Shown: positions 17,550 to 26,868 of the stretch, in pieces
Position numbering within the stretch: position 1 is the first letter of the stretch
Layout: the number at the start of each line of letters is the position of its first letter
DNA from: Clostridia bacterium
GTDB lineage: Bacteria; Bacillota; Clostridia; UBA1381
Reading direction: 5' to 3'
Assembly: GCA_017551095.1 (NCBI GenBank)
Contig: JAFZMQ010000030.1
Coordinates: 62,001-126,000, forward strand
Length of the DNA stretch: 64,000 nt
Made by a program: the position numbers and the translations under genes
Notes under the pieces: model-generated
The model's input: only the letters and a program-made list of their open reading frames with translations
Databases searched by the model: none
Told to the model about the DNA's origin: nothing

Positions 17550-18818
17550 ATGAACTTTAAGCTGAATTTGCTTAGTTTTGGCAAGTTGCTTGTTTTGATT
17601 TTTGTGCTTTATACAGGCTGGTTCAGATACGCTTACGGAATAAGACAAATACTCTTGTATGCTCCTCCGATAGCACTTACGGCAACTATACTTTTACATA
17701 TGATAACACACGGAAATCTTAATATACGCGGCTGCCCAAGCATAATAATCGCATTTTTTGCATTGGCAATTTATGCATTTGCTTCGGGTAATATCGTTGC
17801 GGTTAACAAAAGCTATTGCATTTCATCAGTTGCAACGTTTTTTGCACATTCTTTAATATGTTTTGCTGTATATTATATTTCAAAAGAGGAAAAAAGCATA
17901 AATTGGATTTTGAATATACTAATTATTTGTGGCATACTATGCTCGGCATATGCGTATTTGAGAGGAATTGCTCGTAAAACAAGCGGAGTTGATGCGATAG
18001 TTTTGGGCGAGGCCAACAATCCGAATTTCTTAGGGATGGTTATGCTCACATCAATATTTGCACTGATTTACGATTTTGATAAGTTCAGGAAGAGAATGGT
18101 TTTAAGCACAGTTTTACTTGCAGCTTTTGCGGGTGTTGTTATACTGACGTCAAGTAGAGAATGTTTTTTGACTTTGGTAATCACTGTGGTGTGGTGGATA
18201 TTTGCGTTTATGAAAGCATTGGCAAAGGAGGAGCATTCGGGAGGCAGTATTTTTCATAATTCAATTTATCAAATATTTATTTTACTTGGAGTAGGGTTAA
18301 GCATAGTATACTTTATAAATAATTTTGAAGGTACAGGCGTTTATACAAAGATTGTAAATTCTATTACCCAGGGAGATGGATTAAATTCACGAAAACTTCT
18401 ATATCAAGAAGCGTGGAGACTATTTAAAAGGCATTACCCTACCGGAGTGGGATTTGACCAATTCAGGTTCTATACATCGTCAGGATTCTATCGTAACATG
18501 ACTTTCCACGGACATTATTCCCACTCTACCTATGCGGAGATTGCCTCATGCTTGGGCATATTTGGAATATTGATATTCTTTATACCTCTCGGTCTGGGAT
18601 ATTTAAAAACGATAGCGGAATTTTTAAAACACAGAGATTACAAAATTAGTATGCTGCTTATTATGTTTACGGCAGAGCTGATGTTGGGATTGGGAACTAT
18701 TTTCATATATGAGTTTTATCAGATGCTCATTTTAACCATAATATTTTACGAGTGTCAACAAATAGAAAAAAGCAATGCTAAGGGAGAAATATATGAAAAG
18801 CCTCATAAAAAGAATTAA
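17550..18818 (+). CDS. Wzy/O-antigen-ligase-family polymerase
   Basis: 422 residues with AAGGAGGGG upstream. Polytopic, with about ten to eleven hydrophobic helices. A large external loop after about residue 255 holds SRKLLYQEAWRLFKRHYPTGVG and the Wzy_C signature HSTYAEIASCLGIFG; VVILTSSRECFL corresponds to the LTGSRG segment of the family. Family members polymerise lipid-linked repeat units on the outer face of the membrane, or ligate finished chains. As the only such protein in unit 1 it is the likely polymerase of that polymer. Confidence 0.85.
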   Translation: MNFKLNLLSFGKLLVLIFVLYTGWFRYAYGIRQILLYAPPIALTATILLHMITHGNLNIRGCPSIIIAFFALAIYAFASGNIVAVNKSYCISSVATFFAHSLICFAVYYISKEEKSINWILNILIICGILCSAYAYLRGIARKTSGVDAIVLGEANNPNFLGMVMLTSIFALIYDFDKFRKRMVLSTVLLAAFAGVVILTSSRECFLTLVITVVWWIFAFMKALAKEEHSGGSIFHNSIYQIFILLGVGLSIVYFINNFEGTGVYTKIVNSITQGDGLNSRKLLYQEAWRLFKRHYPTGVGFDQFRFYTSSGFYRNMTFHGHYSHSTYAEIASCLGIFGILIFFIPLGLGYLKTIAEFLKHRDYKISMLLIMFTAELMLGLGTIFIYEFYQMLILTIIFYECQQIEKSNAKGEIYEKPHKKN

Positions 18819-19707
18819 AAAAGCCGTAAAAAATCCCAAGACTGCAATTTTTGCCCTGATGGATACCGGAATCGGAAGGGTAATACCGGACAAGCAGTAT
18901 CTGGAATTTTTATATAAACTTAAATTGGGCAAGAAATTAGACCTTGAAAATCCGCAGACATTTAACGAAAAAATGCAGTGGATAAAGCTTTATGACAAGA
19001 AACCTGAATACACGGTTATGGCAGATAAGTATGCCGTAAAGAAGTATATATCCGACAAAATAGGAGAGGAGTATGTTATTCCTCTTATAGGCGTGTGGGA
19101 TAACTATGACGACATTGATTTTGACAAATTGCCGAATCAATTTGTTTTAAAGGCAACACATAATAGCGGTGGGCTATGTATATGTAAAGATAAAGGTAAA
19201 TTTGACAAAGAATCGGTAAGAAAGACATTTGTAAAGGTATTAAAAAAAGATTATTTTTACCATATGCGTGAGTGGCCTTATAAAAATGTTCCTCGCCGCA
19301 TAATAGCAGAAAAATATATGGAAGACAAGGATACAGAAACGCTTGTTGTGTATAAGGTATTCAATTTTGGCGGTGAGCCGAAAATTATTCAGGTTATCCA
19401 GAATGATAAAAAAGAAAACGAAGTAATAGACTATTTTGATACGGAATGGAATCTTTTGGAATTAAGACAAAATTTCAATAATAGCAATAATCCCACAAAA
19501 AGACCGGAATGTTTGCAAAAGATGCTCGAATTATCAAGTGTTTTAAGTAAAGACATACCTTTTGTAAGAGTGGATTGGTATGTGATTAACGGAAGACTGT
19601 ATTTTTCGGAATTTACCTTTTTCTCGGACGCGGGAATGGCGGCATTTACTCCGGAAGAATGGGATTACAAGTTAGGCAGCTGGATTTCGCTTCCAGAAAA
19701 GAAGTAA
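18793..19707 (+). CDS. TupA-like ATP-grasp protein (second)
   Basis: 304 residues from the ATG at 18793 (GGGAG upstream), overlapping the end of the polymerase gene by 26 bases. Same motif series as the first copy at 12879: LENPQTFNEKMQWIKLY, ADKYAVKKYI, FVLKATHNSGG, RRIIAEKYM and PFVRVDWYVINGRLYFSEFTF. Both copies keep the key acidic and Asn/His positions, so both look active. The two differ enough to act on different substrates. Two ATP-grasp proteins plus a Mur-like ligase in one short operon points to more than one aminoacyl-type modification. Confidence 0.85.
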   Translation: MKSLIKRIKKAVKNPKTAIFALMDTGIGRVIPDKQYLEFLYKLKLGKKLDLENPQTFNEKMQWIKLYDKKPEYTVMADKYAVKKYISDKIGEEYVIPLIGVWDNYDDIDFDKLPNQFVLKATHNSGGLCICKDKGKFDKESVRKTFVKVLKKDYFYHMREWPYKNVPRRIIAEKYMEDKDTETLVVYKVFNFGGEPKIIQVIQNDKKENEVIDYFDTEWNLLELRQNFNNSNNPTKRPECLQKMLELSSVLSKDIPFVRVDWYVINGRLYFSEFTFFSDAGMAAFTPEEWDYKLGSWISLPEKK

Positions 19708-19733
19708 TATTTTTTGCATTGTGGAGTTTGGTT

Positions 19734-20273
19734 ATGAAGATGTTAAAAAAAATAATAAGAAGATTTAAGTTTTATTATGCAAATAGAAGTATGCCGACAA
19801 AGGCGGAATATTTACGCAAACAAGGAGCGAAAATTGGTAAAGGGACAAGACTGAATTGCAGTACGACTGCCTTTGGTTCAGAACCCTACTTGATAGAGGT
19901 CGGAGAAATGAGCTATTTCTCTGCGGGAGTGCAATTGTTTACTCATGATGGCGGAGTAATGACTTTAAATAATATGGGCTTTTTTGATGGAAAAGAAATG
20001 GATAAGATGGGCCGCATCAAAATAGGAAATAATGTGTATATCGGTACAAATGCAATGGTATTGCCGGATGTCACGATAGGAGATAACTGTGTAATAGGAG
20101 CAGGAGCGATAGTGACAAAAAATATTCCAAGCGGCAGTGTTGCAGCAGGTGTTCCTGCAAAGGTTATATGCTCGGTGGAGGAATATGGTAAAAGGGCAAA
20201 AAGCAAAATATATCCCACGATGGGTATGCCTTTTTTGGAAAAAAAGAAGTTTCTTATGGAAAATGTCAAATAG
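19734..20273 (+). CDS. Hexapeptide-repeat acetyltransferase
   Basis: 179 residues from the ATG at 19734 (GGAG about 8 bases upstream); the frame opens earlier but overlaps the previous gene. Left-handed beta-helix repeats include IGKGTRLNCS, IKIGNNVYIGTNAMV, VTIGDNCVIGAGAIV and the closing [19 protein letters not shown] carries the likely catalytic His. Last gene of unit 1, followed by a strong terminator. Confidence 0.87.
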   Translation: MKMLKKIIRRFKFYYANRSMPTKAEYLRKQGAKIGKGTRLNCSTTAFGSEPYLIEVGEMSYFSAGVQLFTHDGGVMTLNNMGFFDGKEMDKMGRIKIGNNVYIGTNAMVLPDVTIGDNCVIGAGAIVTKNIPSGSVAAGVPAKVICSVEEYGKRAKSKIYPTMGMPFLEKKKFLMENVK

Positions 20274-20315
20274 TTTTTTTTATAACTGAAAAATGATATT
20301 CAATAAAGCATAAAG

Positions 20316-20356
20316 AAAATGCACCTCAAAAAAACGATTTTGGGGTGCATTTTGTC
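20316..20356 (+). terminator. Terminator of glycan unit 1
   Basis: AAAATGCACCTCAAAA (20316-20331) pairs with TTTTGGGGTGCATTTT (20338-20353), including one G-T pair. It follows the last unit 1 gene and precedes the unit 2 promoter. Confidence 0.85.
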
Positions 20357-20387
20357 TTGAAACAGGCATTTTTTTGTGTCTAAACAG

Positions 20388-20416
20388 TTGACATTACATA
20401 TAAAGTGATATATAAT
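20388..20416 (+). promoter_or_regulatory. Consensus sigma-A promoter of glycan unit 2
   Basis: TTGACA (20388-20393), 17-base spacer, TATAAT (20411-20416), both exact. It lies about 57 bases before the start codon used. Confidence 0.8.
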
Positions 20417-20472
20417 TAAATAGGTTATTTGTGTCATATCATGTAGAAAAAATAGCTGACAGAGGGAAAATT

Positions 20473-21111
20473 ATGTATAAGGTGATAAAAAGGACGGCCG
20501 ATTTTGTATCCGCCCTGATGCTTTTGATTGTAATAAGCCCCGCATTTCTTGCTTTGGCAGTGCTGGTCAGGGTAAGAATAGGTAGCCCTGTTTTTTTTGA
20601 ACAGATACGGTCGGGCAAGAACGGAAAGCCTTTTAAAATAAGAAAATTCCGAACAATGACGGAAGAAAAGGATGAAAACGGCGTATATCTGCCTGACGAA
20701 AAAAGACTGACAAGGCTCGGACGAGCGTTACGGGGAACGTCGCTTGACGAGATTCCCGAGCTCATATCCATAATAAAAGGTAATATGTCGGTTATAGGTC
20801 CACGCCCGCTGCCGCCGTACTACGACGATTATTATACCGAGCGGGAACAAAAACGGTTTTTGGTAAGGGGCGGATTGATTCCGCCTGAGGTGCTTTTCCA
20901 TAATGTTCAGCCAACTTGGGAAGAGCAGCTTGAATATGAGGCGTGGTATGCTGAAAATGTGTCTTTAAAACTTGATTTGGCGATACTTTTTGCAGTGTTT
21001 AAGGGACTGTTTACAAGGTACAAAGACGATTACGGCGAATATGTCCGCGGTGATTTTGCGGAGGAGCGTAGGAGAGAAAGAGAAAATGATAGCGTCTATT
21101 CATCAACCTGA
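20473..21111 (+). CDS. Priming polyprenyl-phosphate sugar phosphotransferase (second, PglC-like)
   Basis: 212 residues from the ATG at 20473 (AGAGGG 6 bases upstream). Compact PglC-type architecture: membrane-inserted helix at about 10-32, RIGSPVFFEQIRSGKNGKPF, IRKFRTM, GTSLDEIPEL with the catalytic Asp-Glu pair, and GNMSVIGPRPLPP. The ending YDDYYTEREQKRFLVRGGL is typical of enzymes that prime with an N-acetylated amino sugar such as bacillosamine, which is an inference only. It starts unit 2, in parallel with the primer at the head of unit 1. Confidence 0.93.
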   Translation: MYKVIKRTADFVSALMLLIVISPAFLALAVLVRVRIGSPVFFEQIRSGKNGKPFKIRKFRTMTEEKDENGVYLPDEKRLTRLGRALRGTSLDEIPELISIIKGNMSVIGPRPLPPYYDDYYTEREQKRFLVRGGLIPPEVLFHNVQPTWEEQLEYEAWYAENVSLKLDLAILFAVFKGLFTRYKDDYGEYVRGDFAEERRRERENDSVYSST

Positions 21112-21793
21112 TTATATACCTTGGCTTGGGCTTTACTATAAGATTGCACATTCCGATGTTTTTGTCTATCTTGATGATGCACAGTATTCAAACGAGGCGG
21201 ACCATAATGTAAATAAAATCAAGACGCCACAGGGCGAATTAAAGCTTAAAGTGCCCGTCGAGCAGCATTTGGGCGACCTCATATGTAATGTGCGGACAAG
21301 GGATGAGCTGGGCTGGAAGAAAAAGCATCTTAAAACAATTCAGATGAATTATTTAAAAGCTCCGTATTTTAACGATATTTTCCCTCGTCTTTCCGAGATT
21401 ATTGAAAATCATACCGGAACAATCGCCGAGCTTAATATGCATATAAACAAGTTTATATGCAAAGGGTTCGGATTTGATACAAAAATCTTAAAAAGCTCCG
21501 ATATGGATATACATTCAGAGCGTGAAACAAGGGTCATAGATATATGCTTAAAGGTCGGTGCGGATGAATACCTTTCGGGGAACGGTGCAAGGGCATATCA
21601 GACCGAGGAACATTTTACAGAGCGTGGATTAAAGCTCACATATCTTGATTACAAGCCTATCGAATACAGTCAGCTTTGGAATAAAGTAGGCTTTTTGCCG
21701 TGTATGTCGGCTATTGATTATATATTCAACTGCGGGTTCGACTGGGAATATGTAGAAAGAAAAGTCAGAGAATTAAATGATGGAAATAGGTAG
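21086..21793 (+). CDS. WbqC family protein
   Basis: 235 residues from the ATG at 21086, overlapping the primer gene by 26 bases. It opens with IASIHQPDYIPWLGLYYKI, the WbqC family hallmark, and keeps VYLDDAQYS and the DYKPIEYSQLW region. WbqC proteins occur in O-antigen and capsule loci and are thought to help build modified amino sugars, often beside a PLP-dependent enzyme, as here. No reaction is firmly known. The ribosome site is a modest purine run. Confidence 0.87.
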   Translation: MIASIHQPDYIPWLGLYYKIAHSDVFVYLDDAQYSNEADHNVNKIKTPQGELKLKVPVEQHLGDLICNVRTRDELGWKKKHLKTIQMNYLKAPYFNDIFPRLSEIIENHTGTIAELNMHINKFICKGFGFDTKILKSSDMDIHSERETRVIDICLKVGADEYLSGNGARAYQTEEHFTERGLKLTYLDYKPIEYSQLWNKVGFLPCMSAIDYIFNCGFDWEYVERKVRELNDGNR

Positions 21794-22763
21794 TTTTATT
21801 GAATTGCAGTTCCCAAAGGGATTGGAATACTATAAAGGGGACAAGGATATTGCAAGGCTAAACACAGGCCGTGCGGGAATCTGGCACGGGCTTACGGTTT
21901 TAGGGTGCGACACGGTTTGGATTCCGCATTATCAGTGCGATTCTGTTCGCGATTTTTTGAATAAAAAGGGCGTAAAAATTAAGTATTACAGTATCGACCG
22001 GGAGTTTAACCCGATAGATTTGACGCCGCAAAAAAACGAGGCTGTTCTTTTTGTGAATTATTTTGGCATAATGTCAAAAAGCAGGATGGAAAGCTTGGCA
22101 AAAAGCTATAAAAATGCCATAATCGACAATTCACAGGCATTTTTTGCACCTCCTCTTGATACTTGTATGAATGTTTATTCCTGCCGGAAGTTTGTCGGTG
22201 TTCCTGATGGGGCGTATGTTTTGGGCAAAAACGCGGATAAGAAAGCGGAAGAATATGATGAGTGCCATTCCTCCGATACATCACTTTTTATGCTGCAAAG
22301 AATTGAATATGGCTGCGAGGGAAAGGCGTACGAAACCAGACAGAAAAATGAGAACAGAATTGAAAACGAGGATTGCCTTAAAATGTCCAAGCTAACCAGG
22401 ACAATTCTGGACGGAACAGACTATGAAGTTATAAAGAAAAAACGCGTACAAAATTTTGCGTATGCCAAGAAACTGTTTGACAAGTTAAATAGGCTTGATG
22501 TTTCAAAATACTATGATGACACCGTAGTTCCTATGGTATATCCTCTGTTAATTGAGGACACATCGCTGCTTTATAAGCTGCTTGATGCCAAGCATTTTCA
22601 GGGACATTGGTGGAATTATTTGCTTAAAGAAACGGATGCGGATTCCTTTGAGCATTATTTGTCAGAATATATGATTCCTATAACGATTGACCAAAGATAC
22701 GGAAAAGAAGAATTGGATTATCTTTACGGTATTATTGCAGAAAGTGAGGACAATAAAGTTTGA
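21777..22763 (+). CDS. DegT/DnrJ-like PLP-dependent aminotransferase homolog
   Basis: 328 residues, overlapping the WbqC gene by 17 bases (ATGATG start). It is shorter than standard DegT sugar aminotransferases (about 370-400). Family features are visible: LNTGRAGIWHGL near the N-terminus, VLFVNYFGI, IIDNSQAFFAP and the CRKFVGVPDGAYVLG segment, where the Lys is the probable PLP-binding residue. The coupling to WbqC suggests the two act together to make or modify an amino sugar of the unit 2 glycan. An altered activity is possible given the reduced C-terminal part. Confidence 0.75.
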   Translation: MMEIGSFIELQFPKGLEYYKGDKDIARLNTGRAGIWHGLTVLGCDTVWIPHYQCDSVRDFLNKKGVKIKYYSIDREFNPIDLTPQKNEAVLFVNYFGIMSKSRMESLAKSYKNAIIDNSQAFFAPPLDTCMNVYSCRKFVGVPDGAYVLGKNADKKAEEYDECHSSDTSLFMLQRIEYGCEGKAYETRQKNENRIENEDCLKMSKLTRTILDGTDYEVIKKKRVQNFAYAKKLFDKLNRLDVSKYYDDTVVPMVYPLLIEDTSLLYKLLDAKHFQGHWWNYLLKETDADSFEHYLSEYMIPITIDQRYGKEELDYLYGIIAESEDNKV

Positions 22764-23914
22764 GTAAAGGAAATATTTTGTTTTTGGCGACAGTTCCGTC
22801 GATGATAACAAAATTTAATACGCGAAATATCCGTATTCTTCAAAAAATGGGTTATAAAATACATGCAGCTTGTAATTTTGATGACAGAAGTGCGTGGACG
22901 GATGAAGAGGCGGAAAACATACGGAAAACGCTGTTGGATTTAGACGTCACGCTGCATCAGATTGATTTTCCGAGAAAGCCGTACCACCCGATATTGCTTG
23001 TTAAATCCTATAAACAGTTAAAAAAACTACTCAAAACGGAAGATTTTGAGATGATGCACAATCAATCCTGCGTAAGCGGGATTTTGGGCAGAATCTGTTG
23101 TCGGAAAAAGGACATTAAGATAATACATACAGAACACGGGTTTTACTATTTTGTAGGCGGCCCTATATATAATTGGATATTTTATCCCTTTGATAAAATG
23201 TGCTCAAAATGGACAGATGCCTTAATTACGATAAATAGAGACGATTATGAGTTTGCGAAAAAGCATATGTATGCAAAAAAAACCGTGTATATTCCGGGCG
23301 TCGGAATTGATACCGAATATTACGGCAACACGGTTATTGATAAAACCAAAATGCGTGAAGCATTAAATGTCCCAAAAGACGCGTTTGTTGTGCTTTCGGT
23401 GGGGGAACTCAATAAAAACAAAAATCATGAGATAGTGCTTCGTGCGATAGCCGTGACTAACAAAAGCGACATTTATTATGTAATTAACGGCGAGGGAGAG
23501 ATAAGGGATTATCTTGCCGAAGTTGCTAAAAGCGTCGGAATGTCGGACAGGTTCTTGCTTACGGGAAATGTGAAAAATGTAAATGAATACTATAAAATGG
23601 CTGATATATTTGCCTTTCCGTCAAAGAGAGAGGGCTTGGGACTTGCGGCACTTGAAGCTATGGCAGCAGGGTTACCGCTTGTAACCTCCAACAAAAACGG
23701 CATAAACGATTATGCAACCGACGGCGTTACGGGGTTTATGTCAGAGCCTGACGATTTAAACGGATTTAAAAATGCAATAGAAAAGCTGTATGAATCAAAA
23801 TCTTTGCGTGAAGAAATGGCAAAGAACAATATTGAGCGTGTAAAGGATTTCAGTGAGCAGAGAACAGACGAAATAATGACAGAAACTTACAGAGCCGTTA
23901 TGGGAAATCCGTGA
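22760..23914 (+). CDS. GT4-family glycosyltransferase (EpsD/TuaC-like)
   Basis: 384 residues from a TTG at 22760 that overlaps the previous stop; GAGGA lies 9 bases upstream. The N-terminal half contains [17 protein letters not shown], characteristic of EpsD-like capsule GT4 enzymes. The C-terminal half has [18 protein letters not shown] and [20 protein letters not shown] (E-x7-E). Probably adds the second sugar in unit 2. Donor unknown. Confidence 0.87.
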   Translation: MSKGNILFLATVPSMITKFNTRNIRILQKMGYKIHAACNFDDRSAWTDEEAENIRKTLLDLDVTLHQIDFPRKPYHPILLVKSYKQLKKLLKTEDFEMMHNQSCVSGILGRICCRKKDIKIIHTEHGFYYFVGGPIYNWIFYPFDKMCSKWTDALITINRDDYEFAKKHMYAKKTVYIPGVGIDTEYYGNTVIDKTKMREALNVPKDAFVVLSVGELNKNKNHEIVLRAIAVTNKSDIYYVINGEGEIRDYLAEVAKSVGMSDRFLLTGNVKNVNEYYKMADIFAFPSKREGLGLAALEAMAAGLPLVTSNKNGINDYATDGVTGFMSEPDDLNGFKNAIEKLYESKSLREEMAKNNIERVKDFSEQRTDEIMTETYRAVMGNP

Positions 23915-23924
23915 GGTAATGCAA

Positions 23925-24530
23925 ATGAACAAGTTTAAGAAAAGGTTTATACAATTCAAAACTGATGTTGAGCGTTTTTTGCAGTACGGCGATTTGCCGA
24001 CAAGTATGTATGTAAAGAACGGGTTAAAGGTCGGAAAGCGTTTTTCACGGCAAAGCGGGACAAGGCTTGATATATCAAACTGTTGGCTCATAGAAATCGG
24101 CGATAATGTTACGCTTGGTAACAGAGTTCAGCTTCTGGCACATGACGATGCGGCGGAGCAGTGGCTCGGTTACAGGAGAGTCGGCAGGATTGTGATAGGC
24201 GATAATGTGTTTATAGGGGCAGGCTCGACGGTACTGCCGGGCGTCACAATAGGCAAAAACAGCATAGTAGGAGCAGGTTCGCTCGTAACAAAGAGCATAC
24301 CTGAAAACTCGGTAGCGGCAGGAGTTCCCGCAAGAGTTATTAAAACGCTGGACAGTTACCTGGGAAATCTTAAAGATGATATTGAAAACGCCGAACAAGA
24401 GGGAAGAATCCTTGATATACAGTATGATATAAATTGCAGGAGCGATGAAAAAACCGACGTAAAACAAATAGAAGAGGGCAAAAACTATTATTTCAAAATA
24501 ACAAGATTTTGTGACCAAGCGGAAGAATAA
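23925..24530 (+). CDS. Hexapeptide-repeat acetyltransferase
   Basis: 201 residues from the ATG at 23925 (GAGGT 7 bases upstream; another in-frame ATG lies 6 bases earlier). Left-handed beta-helix repeats: [44 protein letters not shown], closing [20 protein letters not shown] carries the likely catalytic His. The C-terminal 50 residues are charged and outside the helix. Probably O- or N-acetylates a sugar of the unit 2 polymer. Confidence 0.87.
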   Translation: MNKFKKRFIQFKTDVERFLQYGDLPTSMYVKNGLKVGKRFSRQSGTRLDISNCWLIEIGDNVTLGNRVQLLAHDDAAEQWLGYRRVGRIVIGDNVFIGAGSTVLPGVTIGKNSIVGAGSLVTKSIPENSVAAGVPARVIKTLDSYLGNLKDDIENAEQEGRILDIQYDINCRSDEKTDVKQIEEGKNYYFKITRFCDQAEE

Positions 24531-24544
24531 AAGGGGGCGGACAT

Positions 24545-25546
24545 ATGCCGAAAAATCAAATAAAAACCGATTTGCTGCTTAAAGAAAACGCGGAAAATGC
24601 GCTTATTTCGGTAATAGTCCCCGTATACAATGTTTCGGAGCATATTGATGGATGCATAGATAGTATTTTATCGCAGAGTTATGGAAATTTTGAGCTTATT
24701 CTTGTTGATGACGGCACTCCCGACATTTCTGCGGAAAAGTGCGAGGAATACGCCTTAAAAGATGACAGAATAGTCGTCGTGCATAAGCCTAACGGCGGAC
24801 TAAGCAGTGCCCGTAACTCAGGTATGGATATAGCAACCGGCAGTTTTGTTACATTTATTGATAGTGATGATTATGTCAATAAGTATTATTTAGAAGTTAT
24901 GTTAAATTTTCAGACCCTGACAAAAGCAGATATTGTTCAGGCAAGAATTCACATAACAGAGTCAAAAAATGAGGATACGGCGGCATTAAAGAATGAAATA
25001 CCGTATGAGGTTGCAGACTTTAATAAAGCAATCAATTCGTTTGATTTTAAACCGGCAGCATACGCAAAACTGTATAGTAAATCAGTTGCAGAAAATGTGC
25101 GTTTTCTTGGGTGGCGGATTCATGAAGATGATGCGACTTATTACCATTTTGCATATCATGCAAAAACTATTTGTATGGCAGATGTCTTTGTATATGAATA
25201 CTTCCAATCACAGAATAGCATAACAAGAAATAGCAATAAGGATGTACCGCTTGATTTCATACCGATATATGAGGAGCGTATAGACTATTTTAAAGAGCGT
25301 GACGAAACACAGCTTGTTAAAGGCTCATATTTCAGGTTTTGTGTTGTTTTGATGCTGAATTATATCGGGTACATAAAGAATGACACAAATGCACAGGATA
25401 GGGAAAAAGTAATAAAATTATTCCGTAAAAACTATAAAAACGGAAGATTGAAGGAAGGACCGACTCTTTACAAAATCCTTATGCTTGTGTTTTATATAAA
25501 TCCTTATTTTGCAACAAAAATTATGCTTATGCTTCATTTACGCTGA
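24545..25546 (+). CDS. GT2-family glycosyltransferase
   Basis: 333 residues with GGGGGCGG upstream. GT-A core: ISVIVPVYNVSEHIDGCIDS, ILVDDGTPD, GGLSSARNSGMD and the metal-binding FIDSDDYV at about 108-115. The C-terminal half is helical and ends with a hydrophobic segment that may sit on the membrane. Extension enzyme of unit 2. Confidence 0.88.
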   Translation: MPKNQIKTDLLLKENAENALISVIVPVYNVSEHIDGCIDSILSQSYGNFELILVDDGTPDISAEKCEEYALKDDRIVVVHKPNGGLSSARNSGMDIATGSFVTFIDSDDYVNKYYLEVMLNFQTLTKADIVQARIHITESKNEDTAALKNEIPYEVADFNKAINSFDFKPAAYAKLYSKSVAENVRFLGWRIHEDDATYYHFAYHAKTICMADVFVYEYFQSQNSITRNSNKDVPLDFIPIYEERIDYFKERDETQLVKGSYFRFCVVLMLNYIGYIKNDTNAQDREKVIKLFRKNYKNGRLKEGPTLYKILMLVFYINPYFATKIMLMLHLR

Positions 25547-25560
25547 GGAGATATTTGGTT

Positions 25561-26856
25561 ATGAGTAAAAAACTTAAAGTTTTGCTTTTAATGGACGAGG
25601 TGTGGAACGACTCCGTTTACGGTAACAACAATATGACAAACTGGTTCAGCGGATTTTTAGGCGCGGAATTTGCATCTGTATGTTGCAGCGAGGGGACGCC
25701 GCAGAACAGCTGCTGCACAAAATATTTCCAGATTACAGACAAAATGATGTTTAAAAGCCTGTTTTCGAAAAAACGTGCAGGTATCATCTTGGAGGATAAG
25801 GATTATAGCAAAACGGACAATGCGGAAATGGGCAGTAAAAGCGGTATTATCGGAGAAATATCCAAAACGCATATGGATATTTTCAGATTAGTACGGGATT
25901 TGTTATGGCTTTTAGGAAGATATGACAAAAAGGCTCTTATAGAATTCATAGAGGACTTTAAACCGGACATAATTTTTTCGGTGCGTAGAGCAACGGTGAA
26001 GATGCTGCGATTGGAGCGGGAATTATGTCAGCTTTCGGGACTGCCGATAGCGGCATTTACGGGAGATAATGAGCTTGAAGAGGGCGTACCGATGATTTCG
26101 CCGTTTTCGCTCATCAGAAAAGCCATGATAAGACGGGCACTTAAAAAAACAGCACCTATGTACTCAATATATTACACAAGCTCGGAAGAGCAGGGAAAAA
26201 TATACGCCAAAAACTATGGCATAAAAACAGGACTTTTATTTAAGTGTGCAACGGCAGATTTTGAAACCGTACATAAGGAATTAAGCAGTCCGATAAGATT
26301 TCTTTATGTCGGCAGACTGTACTGCGGAAGGTGGAAAACGCTCGGTGCAGTAGCAGAAGCACTTAAAAAGATAAACAAAGACGGAGTTAAGGCAGTACTT
26401 GATATTTATACACGGGACAATGTAACCAAAAAGCAGATGCAAAAGCTCAGTGACGGGCAAAATAGTTTCATAAGAGGAGCAATCTCGCCCGACAAAATAA
26501 AGGATGAGTACAAAAAAAGCGATATAGTGCTTCACGTTGAGTCTTTTGACAGAAAAAACCGTGCCGTGACAAGACATTCGTATTCAACAAAGGTGGTTGA
26601 CTGTCTGGCAAGTGGATGTGCGGTTATGGCTATCGGCTGGGAAAAACATTCTGCGTGTGTAGAATTAAAAAAGGATGACAGTGCGATAGTAGTAACAGAT
26701 ATAGATGATTTGGAAACAGTGATAAATGATTTGGTAAAACAACCTGACAAAATCTTGTCATATGCGGAAAAATCAATGAGCGATATAGAAAAAAATCACT
26801 CAAAAGCAGATATTCAAAGTAGGATTTATAACGACTTTTTACAGATTATTCAGTAG
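25561..26856 (+). CDS. GT-B glycosyltransferase (GT4-like, divergent)
   Basis: 431 residues from the ATG at 25561 (GAGGAG upstream). The N-terminal half is divergent (KVLLLMDEVWNDSVYGNNN). The C-terminal half has a GT4-like RFLYVGRLYCGRWKTLGAVAEAL and a VDCLASGCAVMAIGWEK segment in place of the standard E-x7-E signature. CCSEGTPQNSCCTKYF gives several cysteines near residue 40. Assigned by fold pattern and context; the donor is unknown. Confidence 0.75.
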   Translation: MSKKLKVLLLMDEVWNDSVYGNNNMTNWFSGFLGAEFASVCCSEGTPQNSCCTKYFQITDKMMFKSLFSKKRAGIILEDKDYSKTDNAEMGSKSGIIGEISKTHMDIFRLVRDLLWLLGRYDKKALIEFIEDFKPDIIFSVRRATVKMLRLERELCQLSGLPIAAFTGDNELEEGVPMISPFSLIRKAMIRRALKKTAPMYSIYYTSSEEQGKIYAKNYGIKTGLLFKCATADFETVHKELSSPIRFLYVGRLYCGRWKTLGAVAEALKKINKDGVKAVLDIYTRDNVTKKQMQKLSDGQNSFIRGAISPDKIKDEYKKSDIVLHVESFDRKNRAVTRHSYSTKVVDCLASGCAVMAIGWEKHSACVELKKDDSAIVVTDIDDLETVINDLVKQPDKILSYAEKSMSDIEKNHSKADIQSRIYNDFLQIIQ

Positions 26857-26868
26857 GAGATAGAGAAG

